In this document: positions 15,829-24,045 of the stretch, piece after piece | Numbering within the stretch: the first letter of the stretch is position 1 | How the letters are laid out: each line of letters starts with the position of its first letter | NCBI RefSeq assembly: GCF_004000255.1 | Contig: NZ_RCIQ01000031.1 | Span: forward strand, 1-34,625 | Length of the DNA stretch: 34,625 bases | Direction of reading: 5' to 3' | Origin: Nioella ostreopsis | Lineage (GTDB): Bacteria; Pseudomonadota; Alphaproteobacteria; Rhodobacterales; Rhodobacteraceae | The notes under the pieces: generated by a model | What the model saw: only the letters and a program-made list of their open reading frames with translations | What the model was told of the DNA's origin: nothing | The model's database searches: none | Made by a program: the position numbers and the translations under genes

Positions 15829-16245
15829 ATGGCAAAGAACAAGTTTCATGACGGACCGGGGCCCTCGCAGCGGCAGTTGCGGGTGGGCGAACTGATCCGG
15901 CGCACCCTGTCGGATGTGCTGATGCAGGGGGATATCCACGACCCCGAATTGAACGCGATGTCGATCACGGTCAGCGAGGTGCGCACCTCGGCCGATCTGA
16001 AGATCGCGACCGTCTATGTGCTGCCGCTTGGTGGCGGTCATCGGCAGGAAGCCATTCAGGCGCTGAAGCGCAACAAGGGCGAATTGCGCCGGATGATCAC
16101 CAAGAAGATGAACCTCAAATACGCGCCCGACTTCCGGTTCCTTATTGATGAGACCTTCGACAAGATGGACGAGGCGCGTGCGCTGTTCCAGCAAGAGAAG
16201 GTGCGGCAGGATCTGGACCGCCCCGAGGACAGCGACGAGGACTAG
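15829..16245 (+). CDS. rbfA: 30S ribosome-binding factor A
   Basis: 138 residues with the KH-like RbfA fold: '[18 protein letters not shown]' near the N-terminus, '[19 protein letters not shown]', and '[19 protein letters not shown]' near the C-terminus. RbfA assists late 16S rRNA processing and cold-shock recovery of 30S subunits. Three in-frame ATGs cluster at 15820, 15823 and 15829; AAAGGA at 15815-15820 gives correct spacing only to 15829, which is chosen. It begins a plus-strand run through the phosphodiester-glycosidase protein to truB. Confidence 0.95.
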   Translation: MAKNKFHDGPGPSQRQLRVGELIRRTLSDVLMQGDIHDPELNAMSITVSEVRTSADLKIATVYVLPLGGGHRQEAIQALKRNKGELRRMITKKMNLKYAPDFRFLIDETFDKMDEARALFQQEKVRQDLDRPEDSDED

Positions 16246-16246
16246 A

Positions 16247-16990
16247 ATGCGCTGGCTGGCCGTTTCGCTGATGATGCTGGCCGCTTCGGCGGCGCAGGCA
16301 ACCGAATGCCGGCAGGACCGGTTCGACGGTGCCGATTTCACCATCTGCGAGGTGGATCTGACCCGCGAGGATCTGCGCCTGTTCCTGCGCGATGAGGCAG
16401 GCAATATCCTTGGCAATTTCTCTCGTGTCGAACGCAACCTGAGGCCCGGTCAGCGGCTTGGCTTTGCCGTGAATGCGGGCATGTTCCATGACGACCGCAG
16501 GCCCGTTGGGCTCTATATCGAGGATGGCCAGCAGGAGATGCGGGTCGTCACCTCTGACGGGCCGGGAAATTTCGGGCTGCTGCCCAATGGGGTGTTCTGC
16601 ATCCAGTCCGGGCGCGCGCAGGTGATCGAAAGCCGCGCCTATGCCGCGAACCCGCCGGACTGCCGCTATGCCACGCAATCGGGGCCGATGCTGGTGATCG
16701 ACGGCGCGCTGCATCCGCGCTTTCTGCCCGACAGCACATCTCTCAACATTCGCAACGGGGTGGGGGTCGACGCGACCGGCACCCGCGCGATTTTCGCGAT
16801 TTCCGACCGGGCGGTGAATTTCGACCATTTCGGGCGGCTGTTCCGCGACCACCTTGGCACGCCCAATGCGCTTTACCTGGATGGGCGCGTCTCGCGGCTT
16901 TATGCGCCGGACCTGGGTCGCGACGATTTCGGCTTTCAACTGGGCCCCATTCTGGGGACGGTTGTTGACGAGGCGGGCAAGTCCCGCTAG
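16247..16990 (+). CDS. Phosphodiester glycosidase (NAGPA-domain) family protein, exported
   Basis: 247 residues with a signal peptide (1-18, '[18 protein letters not shown]'). The mature protein shows '[22 protein letters not shown]', '[13 protein letters not shown]', '[17 protein letters not shown]' and '[12 protein letters not shown]', the successive motifs of the NAGPA/DUF2233 domain (PF09992). Characterised relatives cleave sugar-phosphodiester bonds, including in wall-polymer turnover; here a periplasmic hydrolase of unknown substrate is the fair reading. The ATG at 16247 starts two bases after the rbfA stop, and GAGGA inside the end of rbfA serves as its ribosome-binding site, so it is co-transcribed with rbfA. 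Confidence 0.85.
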   Translation: MRWLAVSLMMLAASAAQATECRQDRFDGADFTICEVDLTREDLRLFLRDEAGNILGNFSRVERNLRPGQRLGFAVNAGMFHDDRRPVGLYIEDGQQEMRVVTSDGPGNFGLLPNGVFCIQSGRAQVIESRAYAANPPDCRYATQSGPMLVIDGALHPRFLPDSTSLNIRNGVGVDATGTRAIFAISDRAVNFDHFGRLFRDHLGTPNALYLDGRVSRLYAPDLGRDDFGFQLGPILGTVVDEAGKSR

Positions 16991-17032
16991 CAGCATCGCC
17001 TTTCTGGGACGGTTTGAACGGAGGCCCAAGGC

Positions 17033-17935
17033 ATGGGGCGCAAGCGCAAGGGACGCGACATTCACGGCTGGCTGGTGGTGGACAAGCCCGCGGGGCTGAC
17101 CTCAACCGCTGTGGTCAACAAGGTCCGGTGGGCGTTCGATGCCAAGAAGGCTGGCCATGCGGGCACGCTGGACCCGGATGCCACGGGCGTGCTGGCGGTG
17201 GCCTTGGGAGAGGCGACCAAGACCGTGCCGTTTATCACCGACGCGATGAAGGCTTACGTGTTTACGGTCACTTTCGGGGCCGCGACCAATACGGATGACG
17301 CCGAGGGCGAGGTGGTCGGGGAAAGTGACCTGCGGCCGACGGATACGCAGATCACCGAGGCCCTGAAAGGCTTCGAGGGCGATATCATGCAGGTGCCGCC
17401 CAAGTTTTCCGCCGTGAAGATCGACGGGGAACGCGCCTACAAGCTGGCGCGCGAGGACGAGGAGTTCGAGATTGCCGCGCGGCCTTTGTATGTGGAAAGC
17501 CTGACGATGCTGTCGCGCCCCGATGCCGATCACGTGGAGCTGGAGATGGTCTGCGGAAAGGGCGGCTATGTCCGCTCAATCGCACGCGATCTTGGCGAAG
17601 CGCTTGGCTGCCTTGGCCATGTGCAACAACTGCGCCGCGTCTGGTCCGGCCCTTTCGATGTAGAGGACGCGGTGGCCTTCTCGGTGATCGAGGAAATGGC
17701 CAAGGACCCGGCGCTGGACGCGCATCTGCTGCCCTTGCAGGTGGGGCTCGATGATCTGCCGGAACTGCGTGCCAACGATCTGGGCTTTGCCCGGCTGAAG
17801 AACGGCAATCCGGGGCAGGTTCTGGGCACCGCCGAGTATGGCGAAGAGGTCTGGGTGTCCTACAAGGGCACGCCGGTCGCCGTTGGCATCTATCGCGGGG
17901 GCGAGGTTCATCCCTCCCGCGTGTTCAACCTGTGA
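17033..17935 (+). CDS. truB: tRNA pseudouridine-55 synthase
   Basis: 300 residues. TruB converts U55 of the tRNA T-loop to pseudouridine. The catalytic aspartate is Asp47 in '[16 protein letters not shown]'; '[14 protein letters not shown]' near the N-terminus and '[16 protein letters not shown]' (about 178-193) are further family motifs, and a short PUA-like tail ends the protein. It sits 42 bases after the NAGPA-domain gene, with GGAGG upstream of the ATG. Its stop overlaps the GTG of the DUF1643 gene by 4 bases. In many bacteria rpsO follows truB directly; here rpsO is 3.5 kb away. Confidence 0.96.
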   Translation: MGRKRKGRDIHGWLVVDKPAGLTSTAVVNKVRWAFDAKKAGHAGTLDPDATGVLAVALGEATKTVPFITDAMKAYVFTVTFGAATNTDDAEGEVVGESDLRPTDTQITEALKGFEGDIMQVPPKFSAVKIDGERAYKLAREDEEFEIAARPLYVESLTMLSRPDADHVELEMVCGKGGYVRSIARDLGEALGCLGHVQQLRRVWSGPFDVEDAVAFSVIEEMAKDPALDAHLLPLQVGLDDLPELRANDLGFARLKNGNPGQVLGTAEYGEEVWVSYKGTPVAVGIYRGGEVHPSRVFNL

Positions 17936-18444
17936 TCACCCGGACGCATCAAAAGGGCGATGCGGCCAGCGTTGCGGTCTACTCCGATTGCGAACGATAT
18001 CGCTACGCGCTGACACGGGTCTGGGACGAGGCCGGGCCGCGCGTTCTGTTCATCATGCTGAACCCGTCGAAAGCGACCGAAGTTCAGAACGATCCGACCG
18101 TGGAACGGTGCGAACGGCGGGCGCGGGTGTTGGGATTCGGCGGCTTCCGGGTGATGAATATCTTCGCCTGGCGGGAAACCGACCCGCGCCTGTTGCGCAC
18201 TGCGACTGATCCCGTGGGGGCTGACAACGACGCGCTCCTGCTCGATGGATTGGGGTGGGCCGATACCGTCATCGCCGGTTGGGGCGTGCATGGCGAGCAT
18301 ATGAACCGGGGACCGGAGGTCGAGGCACTGCTGCGCGGGGCGGGTGTCGATCTGCATTGTCTGGGCCTGTCCAAGGCTGGGCATCCGCGCCATCCGCTCT
18401 ATATCGCCTATGCCACAGAGCCGCAGGTCTGGCCCGCCCGTTGA
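17932..18444 (+). CDS. DUF1643 domain-containing protein
   Basis: 170 residues. Hallmarks of DUF1643 are visible: '[14 protein letters not shown]', '[28 protein letters not shown]' (about 41-68, with the conserved Asn-Pro-Ser and Asp-Pro-Thr) and '[12 protein letters not shown]'. The family is widespread and of unknown function. The GTG start overlaps the truB stop (GTGA), so it is translationally coupled, although this need not mean a tRNA-related role. Confidence 0.88.
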   Translation: MITRTHQKGDAASVAVYSDCERYRYALTRVWDEAGPRVLFIMLNPSKATEVQNDPTVERCERRARVLGFGGFRVMNIFAWRETDPRLLRTATDPVGADNDALLLDGLGWADTVIAGWGVHGEHMNRGPEVEALLRGAGVDLHCLGLSKAGHPRHPLYIAYATEPQVWPAR

Positions 18445-18490
18445 CCTTGTCCGTTCCCAGGCGCAGTCTGAACGTAAGGAGGGCCGCGCC

Positions 18491-19390
18491 ATGTCGGAAA
18501 TTCCGGGCTTCACACAGAGCTTCATCGAGACGAACGGCATCCGCCTGTCCGTGCATCAGGGGAGCGAAGGGCCGCCGCTGATCTGCCTTCACGGCTTTCC
18601 GCAGAACCACATGTGTTGGGCCGGGATCGCGCCCGATCTGGCGCGGGATTTTCACGTGATCATCCCTGACCTGCGCGGGTATGGCGACAGCGACGCGCCT
18701 GCCGACGATGCGGATCACCACACCTATTCCAAGCGTGAGATGGCCAAGGATATCGTGGGGATCATGGACTTCATCGGTCTGTCCAAGGCCCATATCCTGG
18801 GCCATGACCGGGGCGCACGGGTGGCCTACCGGCTGGCGCTGGACCATCCCGACCGGGTGGACCGGCTGGGGATCATCGAGGTGGTGCCAACGGTGGATTT
18901 CTGGGCGGCTTGGGACGCGGAGCTGGCGCTCAAGGCCTACCATTGGACCTTTCTGGCCCAACCCGCCCCTATTCCGGAACGAATGATCGGGGCCGATCCG
19001 GTGGCCTATTTCGACTGGACCCTGTCAAGCTGGACCCATTGCCGAAGCCTCGCACCCTTTGAAGGCGCCGCCCTTGACAGTTACCGGCAGCAGGCATCGG
19101 ACCCGGCGCGTGTGCATGCGATGTGCGCGGATTACCGGGCGGGGGCAACCATAGACCGTGCTCTGGATGAAGCCGACCGTTTGGCCGGGCACAAGATCGC
19201 CGCGCCGTTGCTTTTCCTGTGGGCCAGCGCGGGCTTTCCGGCAAAGACGGGCGATCCGCAGGCCTTGTGGCAGGCTTGGTGTGAGCAGCCCGTGACCGGG
19301 GAAGAAATCCATGGAACCGGCCATTTCGCGATGGAAGAAGTGCCCGAGGCCATCCTGACGGCGGTCCGACCTTATTTCCTCGCTGGGTAA
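18491..19390 (+). CDS. Alpha/beta hydrolase, fluoroacetate/haloacetate dehalogenase-like
   Basis: 299 residues. 'ICLHGFPQNH' is the oxyanion turn and 'LGHDRGARVAYRLALDHP' the nucleophile elbow. Relative to nucleophile Asp106, the positions that bind the substrate carboxylate (Arg107, Arg110) and the halide pocket (His151-Trp152 in 'YHWTFLAQPAP', Tyr215 in 'ADYRAGA'), plus Trp181, fall at the same offsets as in Rhodopseudomonas fluoroacetate dehalogenase (Asp110, Arg111, Arg114, His155-Trp156, Tyr219, Trp185, recalled from the literature). The catalytic histidine is His278 in 'GTGHF'. The acid position, Asp134 in that enzyme, is Glu130 here. Activity on haloacetates is plausible but the true substrate is unproven. 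AAGGAGGG precedes the ATG. Confidence 0.85.
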   Translation: MSEIPGFTQSFIETNGIRLSVHQGSEGPPLICLHGFPQNHMCWAGIAPDLARDFHVIIPDLRGYGDSDAPADDADHHTYSKREMAKDIVGIMDFIGLSKAHILGHDRGARVAYRLALDHPDRVDRLGIIEVVPTVDFWAAWDAELALKAYHWTFLAQPAPIPERMIGADPVAYFDWTLSSWTHCRSLAPFEGAALDSYRQQASDPARVHAMCADYRAGATIDRALDEADRLAGHKIAAPLLFLWASAGFPAKTGDPQALWQAWCEQPVTGEEIHGTGHFAMEEVPEAILTAVRPYFLAG

Positions 19391-19398
19391 CCCCCCGA

Positions 19399-21066
19399 TC
19401 AGGCAGATTCCGCCATATCGTCGAGGCGGATATCGCGGATCAGAATGGCCGAGGGATCAAGCCCCTGCGCGCCGGTCACTTGCAGAACGACGGTGCCATC
19501 CACCATGATGCTGGCGCCTGTGCCATCGTCGAAATCAATGACGGACACAGCCGGATCAGGCGAAGCCTCCAGGTCCACGCTGACCTGAATCTGGTCTTCG
19601 TCCGGGTTGAAATCCGTCACCACTGCGGCCTCGGATTCGATGTAGCTGCCTGATTCAAACAGATCCGCACCGCTACCACCGATGCCGATATCGCTTTCAC
19701 CAAGGAAAAGGTGATCGTCGCCGTCGCCCCCGGCCAGCGTGTCGGGGCTGTCCTCATCATACGGGCCAAAGCTGCTGTCACCGCTGGTGAAGGTGCCATC
19801 GAGCGTATCATTGCCGTCACCGCCGGACATGTCGTCAGATCCGAACCCGCCAAGCAGGTAGTCATCGCCGGCGCCACCCTGCATATCGTCGTCACCCTCG
19901 GCACCGAACAGCAGGTCATCGCCATCATCGCCGTAGAGGCTGTCGTCGTCTTCCCCGCCATGCAGCAGGTCATGGCCACTGCCACCCTGCAAAACATCCG
20001 CGCCCTGATCACCGTAAAGCTCATCGTTGCCGTCATCGCCCTGCACGGTGTCATCACCTTCATTGCCGAAGGCGAGATCATTCTCGGCCCCGCCCGAAAT
20101 CAGATCATCGCCATCGCCACCGGTCAGGGCATCTGCGCCCTGCTGGCCGAACAGTTCATCCATGCCGGTGCGCCCGCGCAGAATATCGTCGCCGGTGCCG
20201 CCATTCAGCAGGTCGTCCCCATCGAGGCCGGTGATCGTGTCATCGCCTTCACCGCCATCAATCGTGTCATTGCCGTCACCGCCGGTCAGCGAGTCATCGC
20301 CGTCTGACGGTTCCGTCATCTCCTGCTCCAGAACCACATCGTCAAGGCTGACATCGGTGGTGCCATCCAGTTGCAGGATCTGCACGCCATCCGAGAAGAC
20401 GGCCGTATTGCCGGCCTCTTCATCCGCTTCCAACGTGATTTCCGGCGGCGTGTCGCCATCGTAGCGCACAAGGATCGTATCCACACCGGTCAGGAAATCG
20501 GTCAGGATCGGCACGTCATCGGGAATGTCGTCATCGGTCAGGAACGTATCGTCACCCTCGCCGCCAGTGGCAAGGTCGCCATCGCCCAGGATCAGCGTGT
20601 CGGCCCCATCACCGCCGTCCAGCGTGTCGGCCCCGTCACCACCATCAAGCGTGTCTTCGCCATCATCACCATAGAGGGAATCGTCGCCATCTTCGCCGAA
20701 GATTGCATCGTCGCCGACATCGCCGGACATCGCCTCGCTGGCAGCTGTGCCGAAGATGACCTGTGGGTCCTGCGGGTCATCCTCTGGGTCGGCGAACAGG
20801 CCATCCAGCAGATCGCCACCGGACTCGTCGCTTTCGCCGCTGTCCTCTTCGGAGGCGGAGCCGGGATTGCCCATGCCATCGGTACCGAACAGCAGGTCAT
20901 GCAGATCGGAGGTATAGACGGAGGCGTCATAGCCGCCATCGGCGCGGCCATCGGCAGCCGAGTCCGAGCCATCGCTCGCGCCATCTTGTTCATCGCTGCC
21001 AGAAAACAGCCCCTCGAGCGCGAACCCGAGAAGCATCAGCAACATTACTCCACCCGCTGCAATCAT
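19399..21066 (-). CDS. Membrane-anchored acidic RTX-repeat (hemolysin-type calcium-binding) protein
   Basis: 555 residues, very rich in Asp and Gly. Residues 1-21 ('MIAAGGVMLLMLLGFALEGLF') form an uncleaved-looking hydrophobic anchor. An acidic low-complexity region follows (about 22-105), then two blocks of GGxGxDxLx nonapeptides (about 115-170 and 258-440). Between and after them are beta-rich segments, 'ILTDFLTGVDTILVRYDGDT' and 'AAVVTDFNPDEDQIQVSVDLE', of the type that caps RTX parallel beta-rolls. The rolls should bind many calcium ions outside the cytoplasm. An N-terminal membrane segment is unusual, since RTX proteins usually carry a C-terminal type I secretion signal. AAAGGAA precedes the ATG. 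It ends 8 bases from the convergent hydrolase gene. Confidence 0.85.
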   Translation of the reverse strand: MIAAGGVMLLMLLGFALEGLFSGSDEQDGASDGSDSAADGRADGGYDASVYTSDLHDLLFGTDGMGNPGSASEEDSGESDESGGDLLDGLFADPEDDPQDPQVIFGTAASEAMSGDVGDDAIFGEDGDDSLYGDDGEDTLDGGDGADTLDGGDGADTLILGDGDLATGGEGDDTFLTDDDIPDDVPILTDFLTGVDTILVRYDGDTPPEITLEADEEAGNTAVFSDGVQILQLDGTTDVSLDDVVLEQEMTEPSDGDDSLTGGDGNDTIDGGEGDDTITGLDGDDLLNGGTGDDILRGRTGMDELFGQQGADALTGGDGDDLISGGAENDLAFGNEGDDTVQGDDGNDELYGDQGADVLQGGSGHDLLHGGEDDDSLYGDDGDDLLFGAEGDDDMQGGAGDDYLLGGFGSDDMSGGDGNDTLDGTFTSGDSSFGPYDEDSPDTLAGGDGDDHLFLGESDIGIGGSGADLFESGSYIESEAAVVTDFNPDEDQIQVSVDLEASPDPAVSVIDFDDGTGASIMVDGTVVLQVTGAQGLDPSAILIRDIRLDDMAESA

Positions 21067-21468
21067 TTTCGTTCCTTTGCCTCAACGAATGGCCCCGGGG
21101 GTTGAGCCTTTTCATATGCTTGACGATGATCTTGCGCCGGCCATTGGGTCATTTACCGACCACCACAAGGTTTTCCTGTGGAATAAATGTGGCGCTGTTT
21201 CCGAAGGGTGAATGAATCACCAGTCGAGGCGTAAATGTTCCGAGTCTTTGATGAAAAGCTCAATAAAATCCTATCCATATGGTTAATGACCGACCGCCCC
21301 AATCCCGGCAGAATTGCCTTATTCGACAAGAGAAATGGGGCTTTCCTTTGCCCGGATAATCCCCTATACGCCCGCAATCGCCCCGCTTGGGGTGACACTT
21401 CTCCATGGGCCTTGCTGGACGACATCCCGGCCTGCGCCATCCACTTTGAACCTGAAAAGGAGACCCCG
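21067..21468. other. 402-bp divergent spacer between the RTX gene and rpsO
   Basis: No gene is supported. It holds CTCAAC/GTTGAG flanking GGCCCCGGGGG (21081-21106) in the RTX leader, a nested inverted repeat at 21150-21189, the palindrome GGTGA-ATGAA-TCACC (21207-21221), an AT-rich stretch near 21230-21300, and the long rpsO leader with a CCCC-GCTT-GGGG hairpin (21381-21392). A TATACG hexamer at about 21364 could be the rpsO -10, but its -35 is poor. Confidence 0.45.
21150..21189. repeat. Nested inverted repeat in the RTX/rpsO spacer
   Basis: Outer arms CATTTA (21150-21155) and TAAATG (21184-21189) enclose CCACAAGG (21163-21170), a TTTT loop and CCTGTGG (21175-21181), with one bulged A. The cruciform-like structure is not followed by a T tract on either strand, so it is not a standard terminator. 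Confidence 0.4.
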
Positions 21469-21738
21469 ATGTCGATCACTGCAGAAGAAAAAGCCCGCCT
21501 GATCAAGGAATTCGCAACCAAAGAAGGCGACACCGGTTCGCCCGAGGTGCAGGTCGCGATTCTCACCAGCCGAATCTCCACGCTGACCGAGCACTTCAAG
21601 AGCCACAAGAAGGACAACCACTCCCGTCGTGGTCTTCTGATGATGGTTGCTCAGCGTCGTAAGCTGCTGGACTACACCAAGTCGAAGGACGAAGCTCGTT
21701 ACCAGAGCCTTATCCAGCGTCTCGGCATCCGCCGCTGA
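21469..21738 (+). CDS. rpsO: 30S ribosomal protein S15
   Basis: 89 residues, exactly the usual S15 length. '[38 protein letters not shown]' covers the conserved 16S rRNA-binding helices, and the protein ends '[12 protein letters not shown]'. S15 binds the central domain of 16S rRNA early in 30S assembly. The ATG at 21469 has AAAAGGAGA upstream. Codon use is strongly biased, as expected for a ribosomal protein. It stands as a single-gene unit with its own long leader and terminator rather than directly behind truB, and pnp does not follow it. Confidence 0.97.
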   Translation: MSITAEEKARLIKEFATKEGDTGSPEVQVAILTSRISTLTEHFKSHKKDNHSRRGLLMMVAQRRKLLDYTKSKDEARYQSLIQRLGIRR

Positions 21739-21760
21739 ACGCAGCCGATATCGAATACGA

Positions 21761-21794
21761 ACGCCCGTCCGGACCAAACCGGGCGGGCGTTTTG
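21761..21794 (+). terminator. rpsO terminator (probably bidirectional)
   Basis: ACGCCCGTCCGG (21761-21772) pairs with CCGGGCGGGCGT (21779-21790) through 12 pairs including one G-T, over a 6-base loop, and continues into TTTT. On the minus strand it follows the inositol-monophosphatase-family gene by about 12 bases, but with a weaker T tract (TCGTATT). Confidence 0.88.
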
Positions 21795-21805
21795 CATTGC
21801 GGGCC

Positions 21806-22585
21806 TCAGGCGGGTGTGCGTCGCGCCATCAGGGCGGCGTGGATCGGGCGGTTGGCGGCGATAACACCGGGCAGCAGGGGACGCGGGTTGTTGAACACCA
21901 GCGCGCGGTTGTCGCGGTCGGAAATCCGGCCTCCGGCCTCAGACACGATCAGGGCACCGGCGGCGATGTCCCATTCCCAGCTGTCGCGAAACGTGATCAT
22001 GCCGTCAAACCGGCCCTGCCCGACAAGCGCCAGCCGATAGGCCAGCGACGGGCGGAAGCTGCGGTGGACCGTGGGCACGCCCCCCGGCCAGTGATCCGGC
22101 TGGAAATTCGGACGAGAGGCCAGAACCGTGGCGCTTGGTTCATCACAGGTGCCGGAGGCGGCGAGGGGTGCGCCGTTCAGCGCCGCGCCCTTCCCAAGCT
22201 CGGCCGTGAACATCCTGTCCAGCATCGGCAGATAAACCACCGCCGCCGTCACCTGTCCCTGCCGGGTGACCGCCAGCGAATGAGCGAAGTTCTTTTGCCC
22301 GTCGATAAACGACCGCGTGCCGTCGATGGGGTCGACGATAAAGACGTGATCGCGTGACAGCCGCTCGGACCCGTCCTCAGTCTCCTCGGACAGCCAGCCA
22401 TAGCCGGGGCGCGCGGCGGTCAGGCTTTCGCGCAACATCGCGTCGATTTCCAAATCGGCTTCGGTCACCGGGCCGTGGCCGCCGGGCTTGTCCCAGATCT
22501 GCGGATCGCGGGTCCAGTGGCGTTTGGCAATCCGGCCCGCGTCCAATGCCGCGTCGATGAGAAGCGTCAGATCAGGCCCCGGCAA
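21806..22585 (-). CDS. Inositol monophosphatase / CysQ-type phosphatase family protein
   Basis: 259 residues. Magnesium-binding motifs of the FIG superfamily are complete: 'WLSEETEDG' (Glu67-Glu68), 'DPIDGTRSF' (Asp85, Asp88, Gly89, Thr90) and 'WEWDIAAGALIVSEAGG' near the C-terminus with its third metal aspartate. It hydrolyses a small phosphomonoester, either inositol phosphate or 3'(2'),5'-adenosine bisphosphate (CysQ); sequence does not decide. The only reasonable start is TTG at 22585, with GAGGGG upstream, lying inside the last codons of the pmbA gene (14-base overlap). A rare start codon plus overlap implies coupled, low-level translation. Confidence 0.88.
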   Translation of the reverse strand: MPGPDLTLLIDAALDAGRIAKRHWTRDPQIWDKPGGHGPVTEADLEIDAMLRESLTAARPGYGWLSEETEDGSERLSRDHVFIVDPIDGTRSFIDGQKNFAHSLAVTRQGQVTAAVVYLPMLDRMFTAELGKGAALNGAPLAASGTCDEPSATVLASRPNFQPDHWPGGVPTVHRSFRPSLAYRLALVGQGRFDGMITFRDSWEWDIAAGALIVSEAGGRISDRDNRALVFNNPRPLLPGVIAANRPIHAALMARRTPA

Positions 22586-23918
22586 GCGTCAGCCCCTCGA
22601 CCAGCAGCGACGGCACAACATGGCTCAGATGGGTGCGGGCATCATTGGCGGGCACGATCGTGCGCAGCATGTCTCGCAGGTTGCCCGCGACGGTGCATTC
22701 GTTGACCGGGTAGGCCAGTTCACCGTTTTCCACCCAGAAGCCGGACGCCCCACGAGAATAGTCGCCAGTATTGGGGTTGATGGAACTGCCGATCATCGAG
22801 GTGATCAGCAGCCCGGTGCCCATGTCGCGCAACAGATCCTCGCGACTGGCGCTGCCCTGCGTCAGCGCCACGTTGGACACCGAAGGCGAGGGCGGAGAGG
22901 AGGTGCCGCGCGCAGCATTCGCTGTTGATTGCAGGCCCAGTTTGCGGGCGGTGGCAAGGTCCAGCGTCCAGCCGGTCAGGGTGCCCTTGTCGATGATGGC
23001 ACGCTCTGCCGTAGGCAGGCCTTCGGCATCGAACGGGCGCGATCCGCTGGCGCGCGGGCGCAGCGGTTGTTCGATCAGCGACAGCCCCTCCGGCAACACC
23101 TTCTCGCCAAGAGCCTCTCGCAGCCAGGACGCACCGCGCGCAATGGTAGAACCATTGGCGGCTTGCAGCAGGTGACCGATCAGCGAGGACGACACCCGTT
23201 CATCGAACAGCACAGGAAAGGCTCCGGTCGCGGGCTTCCGCGCGCCTTTGCGAGCGACGGTGCGTTCGGCTGCTATCCGACCGATCTCTGCCGGGGCGAT
23301 CATGTCAGCGCGATGCATCCGCATGTCGCCATAATAATCGCGTTCCATCCCCAACCCCTCGCCGGTGATGGCAACGCAAGACAGCCCGTGATCGGTTCGG
23401 GTGTAGCCACCGGAGAAGCCGTTGGTCGCGGCGATATGGCGGGTGCGACGTCCGTAACCCGCACTGGTGGACTGAACCTGGCTGACGCCATCGACGGCCA
23501 GCGCGGCGGCTTCGGCTTCCAGCGCCCGCGCCTCCAGATCGGCAGGGTCGGGTTCGGGTGCCGGGTCGATCATGTCGAGCGCAGCGATATCCCAATCGCG
23601 GGCCAGCTGTGACGGGTCGGCAAGGCCGATGCTCGGATCCTCGGGCGCAAGGCGCGCCATGGCAACGGCGCGTTCGGCCATGTCCCGCATGGTTTCAGGG
23701 CGGATATCGGAGGCGGATACACAGGCCTGCCGTTGCCCCATCAGGACGCGCAGGCCAATCTCGACCCCGTCTGACCGTTCGGCATGTTCCAGCGTGCCGT
23801 TCAACACGTCGATGGACAGCGAGGTGCCCTGCACCGCAATCGCATCTGCCGCGTCGGCCCCGGCCTTGCGGGCAGCGTCAAGAAGGGCGTGAGCGAGGGT
23901 TTCGGGCGATTGGGTCAT
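22572..23918 (-). CDS. pmbA: TldE/PmbA-type protease subunit
   Basis: 448 residues of the TldD/PmbA family. Segments such as 'SDGVEIGLRVLMGQRQACVSASDI' (about 48-72), 'ATNGFSGGYTRTDHGLSCVAI' and 'GTLTGWTLDLATARKLGLQSTANAARG' near residue 310-336 are typical. No HExxxH zinc motif is present, which identifies the TldE/PmbA partner rather than the catalytic TldD subunit. The TldD-TldE complex degrades unfolded peptides and matures some ribosomal peptides and antitoxins. The ATG at 23918 has AGGAT about 10 bases upstream. It precedes, and overlaps, the inositol-monophosphatase-family gene. Confidence 0.92.
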   Translation of the reverse strand: MTQSPETLAHALLDAARKAGADAADAIAVQGTSLSIDVLNGTLEHAERSDGVEIGLRVLMGQRQACVSASDIRPETMRDMAERAVAMARLAPEDPSIGLADPSQLARDWDIAALDMIDPAPEPDPADLEARALEAEAAALAVDGVSQVQSTSAGYGRRTRHIAATNGFSGGYTRTDHGLSCVAITGEGLGMERDYYGDMRMHRADMIAPAEIGRIAAERTVARKGARKPATGAFPVLFDERVSSSLIGHLLQAANGSTIARGASWLREALGEKVLPEGLSLIEQPLRPRASGSRPFDAEGLPTAERAIIDKGTLTGWTLDLATARKLGLQSTANAARGTSSPPSPSVSNVALTQGSASREDLLRDMGTGLLITSMIGSSINPNTGDYSRGASGFWVENGELAYPVNECTVAGNLRDMLRTIVPANDARTHLSHVVPSLLVEGLTLAGA

Positions 23919-23983
23919 CGGGCGGCCATCCTGTTCAAGAACTGACTTTGAGACCTAGTGCCCTGCAGTCTGGCGCGCAAGGT

Positions 23984-24024
23984 TGCAAAGAAAAACCCCG
24001 GGCCGCGGAAGGCAGCCCGGGGTT
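23984..24024 (-). terminator. Intrinsic terminator of the DUF2125 gene
   Basis: On the minus strand AACCCCGGGC pairs perfectly with GCCCGGGGTT over an 11-base loop and is followed by TTTCTTTGC. It begins 22 bases after the DUF2125 stop and insulates pmbA. Confidence 0.88.
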
Positions 24025-24045
24025 GGACGATTTCTTATGGCTGAC

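Noticed and set aside
19711-20307. Repetitive Val/Ile/Ala-rich plus-strand frame over the RTX gene
   Set aside because: It arises from reading GGxGxD codons in reverse. The hydrophobic repeats are a composition artefact, and the minus strand has a start, a ribosome-binding site and a family match.
19735-20720. Tandem DNA repeats resembling a CRISPR or VNTR array
   Set aside because: The periodicity is 27 bases or multiples and follows the nonapeptide coding pattern; units are imperfect, and there are no spacers or cas genes.
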